Below are positions 58,632 to 64,000 of a DNA stretch of 64,000 nt, in pieces; the first letter of the stretch is position 1, and each line of letters begins with the position of its first letter. Source of the DNA: Atherinomorus stipes (Eukaryota; Chordata; Actinopteri; Atheriniformes; Atherinidae); NCBI GenBank assembly GCA_023101725.1, contig JALJCO010013699.1:372001-436000 (forward strand). Direction: 5' to 3'. A program made the position numbers and the translations under genes. The notes below the pieces were generated by a model, which was not told where the DNA came from, ran no database searches, and saw only the letters and a list, made by a program, of their open reading frames with translations.

Positions 58632-60974
58632 TTAAGAAGTGTCTGAAGAAGTGTTTTTCCCCAGGCATACAATAAAAATGATGAAATATCAGAATTTCTA
58701 TTTTCTTATTATTGCAAACAGTTTTCAAGTGCTTTTTTTTTTTTAAGGGAGTGGAGAAAAACACTAAAAACCACTGCAACTTTTGTTGCAACTTTTTACA
58801 AAACCTGCCGCAACATCTGGCATTTTAGGCCGCAACAATCAGAAAAAAGTGCCGCAAAATCCTGGAGGGACTGTATAATGTAGTATTTGGCTGATATTTA
58901 GGTCAAAGTTACACAGTATCCCTTTAAAGCAACATGACATAAGTTTCTGACCTTAAACCTTCATGCTTCTAACTTATTTTAATGGCACCATAATGTTAAT
59001 TTTGCACATTCCTGGAGCCGTCGGTGCTCTGCAGTGTCCTGAAACTCAAAAACCACCCATCACATTTTTTTTCCCCCAGCAAACGGCATCATGTGACAGC
59101 TTTAATTTGCTTTGTGGCACCATGTCACACGGCAGCACCTGGATATCAATACAGTAGTCATTTGAAACACCCATCATGGCTGATTCAGCAAAGAAATGTA
59201 AGAGGACGTTATCAAGGAAGAGAGGAAAAGGAGGAGAGAAAGTGACAGAGCGAGAGATAAGACAAGAGTAAACATTGCACTGACTTTTACTCGGTGGGCA
59301 GGTTTCAGAGAACAAATCGGATGCAAAACAGATGCTGAATCAGCCTTGTTGTTGGGGGTTTCAGTAGTGGCATTTAATGCGCCTGAGGAAAGACTAAATT
59401 TACAAAATGATCAACATTCCATGTCTCTTCTGATGGTGTTGGGTACCGTTCAGCTCCCTTTTTCCTTATTGGTGGAAGCACCATGGGACAGATACTGTCT
59501 GATAGTTTGTTGGTGCAATCTCAGCTGAGGCTGTTATTGTCACCCACATGCTCAGGATGGGGGATGAAACTGAAAGAGTTCCAGTTTAGTATGAACTGGC
59601 ATGTATGAACACAATATGAATTGGATTAGTTTTATACAGATCACAATGAATTGGCTTGAGTTGATCTATGCCTTGAAAGTGCCTTGATTTGATTGTTGTG
59701 ATCTGGTGCTACACAGACACAGCAAAGCCAAAACAACAGACATGCGCTGCAGAGCATTGATTGGTCAGAAAGTGATCGACCCGGCATGTTCACCGACACA
59801 CTTCCACATTCTATCAAGTCATTCGAAAGCCTGGTGCAAAAATTTATACACTGATCACATATTGTGAGCATGACCAATGAAAACATTGGCATGTTTATTG
59901 ATTGCAAGTTTACATTTTACAGATCGATTTGTTTGTCTGCTGATGGAGCAGAGCTCCACAGCTCTGCCAGTAGGTATTCATACTACAGAGCTAGAAGCCG
60001 GTCACTAACCCCTTCAGAGCAATGACCACTCTCTATTCCTCACCTGTATCAGAGATCATGTAATGATGAAATGCAAAGACATCGCTGAACAACTGATCCT
60101 GTCCACAGTGAAATGGCAAACTAGGCAGGACAGAGTCACACTGCACAGCTGAAAGGCCCCTAACATCATCCCAACACTGAAAATGAAAATAACTGCTGAC
60201 CCAGAAAGAGAAAAGTCTGTAAGAAGAGAGTTATTCTCAATGAGCTGTTTCCTCTGTGCCCCATGACATAAAGAAAGAGCAGTTAGCAGGGATGGTAATG
60301 ATCAAGCGGAGCGCTGGAAAACCAAGATAGATTTCTGAGAGAAACCCTCTTTGGATTGTTAGCTGAGGACCTTAGCTCTGTTCTGTACAGCTACTGTACA
60401 CCTGCTCCTTGAAGAGTCAGTAGAGGAAACTATTATCTGCCATTTCACTATAAAATGTGCTGTCCAAGCTGATCTAAACAAGTCTGATGCATTTTTAGGA
60501 ACATAATGTCGCCTGATTAGGTTGACTTAAGCCTTCTGGCCTCATTGACCACTGTGGAGAGAACATCTCTTCATCTCTTTAAAGATGGATGTTTAACAAT
60601 CTTGCTGCTACACCAGATAGCTGGAATAAGAAAATTACTATAAGTAGTTGAAAAATTAAGTTTAAAAAAGACTCCAAAAAGCAAGCTACGATAAAAGCTG
60701 GCTTATGTTTTTATGGCCCAAAATCCCCCCATTAAAGAGCTAAAAGACTCTTGGTTGGATTCAAAAGATATTTATATGCTGTCCTACTTGCCAAATTAGG
60801 TGTTTTACTGCTGAACCAAAGTTAAGCTTCAGGGTCTTTTCCATTTTTGTTTCTATGAAGCTGGACTTACTTTTAGATTTGGCTTCTCTTGGTTTGTCGT
60901 CTCCTGCTAAAAACCTAAAATAGTGCTGTTACAGTTTTGATTATTATCATGATTACAGCACTGAATCCACACAT

Positions 60975-61905
60975 ATGTTTTTATTGATCTTTTATTAGTT
61001 ATGGATTTTAGTTCTTTTAGATGTCAGTGCTGCCTTTGATACTGTTGACCAGTGTCCTTATTTCTGTGGTGCTGTCTGTTGAAATAAAAGGAATAGCTTC
61101 AAACGAACAAACAAATAAGCAAACTTATTTGGTCCTTGGTCCAGTCCTCTTCTATCTGCTTTTTTTTAGCTCTGTCTTTTCACTGTTACATCAATGACTC
61201 AAATTTATATAATTATACTGTGAAAGCTTTATTCCTCAGCTCCTCTTGGAGTTTTATTGGACTCCCAAAAGGAGGTGGATGGTACAAAATGTCCATGTTA
61301 TTCAGGACCCCCAAGCCTCCATTCCAATCAGAGCATCCACCTTGGACCTCTGGAACGTACAAACTCAGGAGTGATTTTTTTTAATCTATTCTTATTTGAT
61401 AAACAGATAAATGCAGTCATCAGAAGTTTATACAAGAGTTTAAACTTAAGACCCTTTCTAAGGTCAAACCAGTCCTCTCTTTTGCTTATTTTGAGGAAGG
61501 GATCCATGCTTTAATCTCATTATCTAGATGACTGTAAGAGTCTGTATTCGTGTCTAAGTTGTTCTTTGCTGTTTTGCCTGCAGCTTGTTCAAAACACAGC
61601 TGCTCAACTCTTAACAGGAATATATAAATCATATCGCACCAATTTTAGCTTCGCTGCACTGACTTCCAGATCATTTTAGAGTGGATTGTAAGATTTTATT
61701 CTGTTCAAATGAGTGAGCAATGAGTGAGCACCTTCTTATCCCAAACTTCTCTCTGTACCCAGTCCTTCTTCCAGAGCCTTGCGACCTGGTGGTCAGACAC
61801 ATCTGGTTGCCCTGAGGTCCAGGTTTTAAAAAGATGGGGGTGACAAAACTTATTTTGTTCATGTTCCCAAACTGTGGAACTGATTCCCCTCCATTTTTCT
61901 GTTTT
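60975..61905 (+). mobile_element. L2/CR1-like LINE fossil
   Basis: At 61010-61055 the + strand reads LVLLDVSAAFDTVDQ, the classic RT motif A (D.SAAFDTVDH) of the L2/CR1 group. Later pieces in order, with shifts and stops, are FHCYINDSNLY (the place of the YADD box, active site lost), LVQNTAAQLLTGIYKSY near 61580, SRALRPGG near 61770 and VHVPKLWN near 61870. The order and wording fit the 3' half of an L2-like ORF2. It is inactive. Confidence 0.72.
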
Positions 61906-63850
61906 TTTTTTCTATTGTTTTTAAGTTGTAAGGACCCTTAATTGAATCATAATATAAAAAGAATTAAGTATCAGTGTTGTGCAGATATTTGACATTTAAT
62001 GCTATCTGTTGGTCATCATCATGGTGAACATGCAGTGAAACGAGCCATTACGACAGACCTTTGCTAAACTGTAACTTTTGTTTTTCCAGCATCCCACTGA
62101 ACCTACTGTATTAAACCAACCCCATTTCTCTTGATCTGCATTTGTATTTGAACAGAACGTCTCTCTGCTGACAGTCGTTTCATCTATGAGCTCAACCCCT
62201 GCCACTCGTTTACAAAACAAGCTGGCTTCTGAAATATTCCCTACGATTAATTAACTTTGGATCTCAATTATGGATGAGCATATGAGTTTATGAGTTTATG
62301 CTTCGGGGGGTAATGAACTGAGGTGGAGGCGAGTGTTTGCGTCAGGTGATTGCAGGTCCATGCCGAGCGCTCTGACTCTCGAGCACCGTTCGAATCGAAC
62401 CCCCGCAGGAGTCGCAGCCAGTCTCTCAGGTCAAATCAACTGTGCACTAATCAGATTAAACACACCCCATTTCACCGCCTCCCATAGCTTTGCAGGAGAA
62501 CAGTGGCGTGCACTGCGGCCTGGGGGCATGTCAGATTGACAAGTCCCCACGCACACACGCCTCTGTGTGTGTATGTGTGAGTGCGCGTTCACGCAGGTCC
62601 AGTCATGCCTAGAGGCGCTTCTTCACTTGACGTTGCAGCGATACCATCACAGTAGCTATACACTATTCGGTCATGGTGTGAATAGCTCTCTTCATCTTTT
62701 ATGTACAGCTCTCTAAATAAAATGAAGAGAGCGCAGTCATCTCTGATGTAATCCCCCTCAAGCAGAGTTTGAATATTTGATGAATGTGCTGTATTTTTGT
62801 AAAGCACTGCAATCATGCAGCATCTTTTATCCAGCTCCAGTGTTTTAGCTGAAAGCAGGTACGTAATAAACTTCAAAAGCTAACTCTAATATTGAACAGA
62901 TGAAATGAGTCAGGCTTGGTAGGATCAAGATTAGCTTTGCAGGGAAGATTAATTAATTTGTGGCATTCTGAGGAGGACATGCTCTATAAGGCAGAGGCTT
63001 ATCAGTCAACAAGTCGGTATATATTTATATCCATATAGCTTTCACTCTTGTGAATTTCTGCCCACTGAACCACCAAATGAATCAGATTAAATATTAATAT
63101 ATGTTGTTGTTGCCAGGGATTATTTTTAGATCTGGATAAGCATCTGAAGGACCTGCAGCTTTGCCAAAGTATCCAGTGTGGTGTGAATATGTAGGCTACT
63201 TCACATGGGAAACCCAGGAATAGTGTTATTGACCATGTTTGCTCTTGGCATTTTTTTTTCCTTCGTCCTGTCTCATGCATCATGTGGGATCAGACATTTA
63301 GGAAACCTGGTTGAACAGGGCTAGAGGGAATTTTTCTTACGCTGCTCGGGCAGAAAACATCTGGCCAGCCTCCTGCTCAGATGAGCCGTTTGTTTATAGA
63401 ACGTCAAAGACAATGATAGCACATAAAAAATTATATGACATGATCCTGCCTGCAGTATGGTGGAGACAGTGGAGACAAGTGAGCATCACTTAAATTTTTA
63501 TATTTCCATCAGTTATGTTACAACCACGGCTATGAGCGTAAGGACATGTAATATTGATCTATCTTTTAAACTAAGAACGTGTGGCCTGAAATGGGTATAA
63601 TTGAACCTCTTAGGGGCTGCCAATGGGAACGAAGATGGAAAGATACTGGATATTCATCTTTGCCTGTTATTTTTATTTTTTTTACCAATAACAACTACAT
63701 AAACAAGGCAGGTTTGATCAACAAGATGCATTTTGTTCCTTTACTGCTGATTATAACCCCTTTAACCCTTTGAGCCCTGTGTCTATTTTTTTAGGCCTTC
63801 CGTTAAGTTGCATTCTCATAATAATTGTCAAATTTATTAATGTGTAAATA

Positions 63851-64000
63851 TTAGAAATGTCCTTTCTATTGGCCAACATCTGCATTAAAATGTGATATTG
63901 GAAAACATTGATATTGGTTTAATGGTACCAATACTTTGGCCCAATCCCAATTCTCTTTCTTACCCCTACCCCTTACCCCTTCCCCTTGGCCCTTGCACTT
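63851..64000. mobile_element. two element starts at the right edge
   Basis: The stretch TAGAAATGTCCTTTCTATTG, GGCCAACATCTGC, TAAAATGTGATATTGG matches the left part of the element at 7535. At about 63938 it gives way to TTTGGCCCAATCCCAATTC followed by CCCCTACCCCTTACCCC, which I recognise as the end of another common fish DNA element. Both are cut off by the window edge. Confidence 0.5.

Larger units (their letters stand above)
57513..58873 (+). mobile_element. CAGTCCCTCCAGGATTT element with 6-bp duplication, hAT-like
   Basis: The terminal repeats CAGTCCCTCCAGGATTT are identical at both ends and extend to GCG with one mismatch. TATAAT (57507-57512) is repeated at 58874-58879. It inserted into the MITE 57197-58928 and carries a CGGBP1-like frame (57795-57960), which suggests descent from a hAT-type transposon. 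The duplication is six rather than the usual eight bases, so the superfamily is not settled. Confidence 0.78.
57197..58928. mobile_element. AGTTATACTGTGTAAC-family MITE, copy 2 (host of nested insertions)
   Basis: Left TTAAAAGGATACTGTTTAAC and right the complement of TTAAAGGGATACTGTGTAAC, with the same body as 16049-16429 (CAGACCACTTTGATCAGCTG, CCAATGAGAGACAG, ATTTGGCTGATATTTAG). The body breaks off at 57512 and resumes at 58874, with the six bases TATAAT duplicated at the break. Confidence 0.85.
1..64000 (+). other. vav2: vav2 locus, internal part (8 exons, both gene ends outside the window)
   Basis: Eight exons on the + strand, all with AG acceptors and GT donors, join without a frameshift into 218 codons. 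From their wording I recognise VAV2: acidic tyrosine motifs, the VEVRQPM and IRYMQ joints, [12 protein letters not shown], the DH helices and [21 protein letters not shown]2 is a cytosolic, tyrosine-phosphorylation-controlled exchange factor for Rho/Rac GTPases acting below receptor tyrosine kinases and immune or adhesion receptors. VAV1 and VAV3 share the layout, but the YDCVPCED and [12 protein letters not shown] wording fits VAV2 best. CH-domain exons upstream and the rest of DH, PH, C1, SH3-SH2-SH3 downstream were not found here, so the ends lie outside. The paralogue call is from memory of the family, not a database search. Confidence 0.93.
51952..64000 (+). other. vav2 intron 51952-55907 and sequence downstream of the last exon seen
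   Basis: The first intron carries MITE pieces at 52118-52186, 52778-53335 and 53425-54380 and a C21 run at 54841; I see nothing in 54900-55907. Downstream of exon h, 56004-57190 and 58930-60970 show nothing I recognise. The nested transposon block (57197-58928), a LINE fossil (60975-61905) and the edge elements (63850-64000) are listed separately. The part 61910-63840 looks like plain intron. Confidence 0.7.

Noticed and set aside
56004..64000. Next vav2 exon (continuation of the DH helix)
   Set aside because: No sequence coding for the expected continuation with an AG acceptor was found on reading this stretch; the frame at 56754 follows a gcag but encodes nothing VAV-like.
1..64000. CRISPR array, bacterial operon, defence system or integrated viral genome
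   Set aside because: No regularly spaced identical repeats with unique spacers, no ribosome-binding-site-led gene strings and no retroviral or other viral protein wording; all repeats seen are eukaryotic transposons or simple sequence.

Overview
This window is vertebrate nuclear DNA, almost certainly from a ray-finned (teleost) fish. It has spliced exons with GT/AG borders, long introns, A/T-rich non-coding sequence, long simple repeats and a dense mix of fish-type DNA transposons, MITEs, SINE-like tRNA fragments and LINE fossils. I see no bacterial operons, rRNA or CRISPR arrays. The only host gene I can support is the middle of one + strand gene. Eight exons (11947-12015, 33282-33387, 33755-33769, 36455-36553, 40180-40248, 42333-42433, 51852-51951, 55908-56003) join in frame into 218 codons that match the acidic/autoinhibitory segment and the first part of the DH (Dbl homology) domain of VAV2, a Rho/Rac guanine nucleotide exchange factor. 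Exons for the N-terminal CH domain must lie left of base 1, and those for the rest of DH, PH, C1, SH3 and SH2 right of base 64000. The third exon is a 15-nt microexon whose inclusion or skipping keeps the frame.

Layout. Bases 1-11946 are intron with palindromic MITEs near the left end, two neighbouring hAT-type elements (7.08-8.66 kb, the second carrying a nested insertion) and a TTAA-flanked MITE at about 10 kb. The 21-kb intron 12016-33281 holds two copies of a PIF/Harbinger-like element with internal tRNA-like promoters, a 3'-end retrocopy of a CKAP2-family gene with an intact reading frame (15216-15530), several TTAA-flanked MITEs, a SINE head, and a compositionally aberrant island (28.6-31.3 kb). 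The part from 33 to 43 kb holds five exons and part of a sixth intron, with a Tc1/mariner fossil, a truncated MITE and a hairpin MITE in the introns. The intron 42434-51851 holds two Tc1/mariner fossils, one split by a retro-insertion with a 17-bp target duplication, plus a degraded LINE reverse transcriptase. The intron 51952-55907 holds an AGGTACAG-family MITE and a palindromic MITE split by a Harbinger-like element. Beyond the last exon is a three-level nest of transposons (57.2-58.9 kb), an L2/CR1-like LINE fossil (about 61 kb) and the start of two more elements at the right edge.

The host gene and the repeats show no sign of working together; the repeats are intronic passengers. I found no undescribed functional system. 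The items most worth checking are the VAV2 microexon, the intact CKAP2-like retrocopy, the CGGBP1-like reading frame in the nested element, the recurrent TTAA-flanked MITE families, and the roughly 145-bp-periodic, C-poor island at 29-30.5 kb, which may be either a degenerate satellite or an assembly problem.
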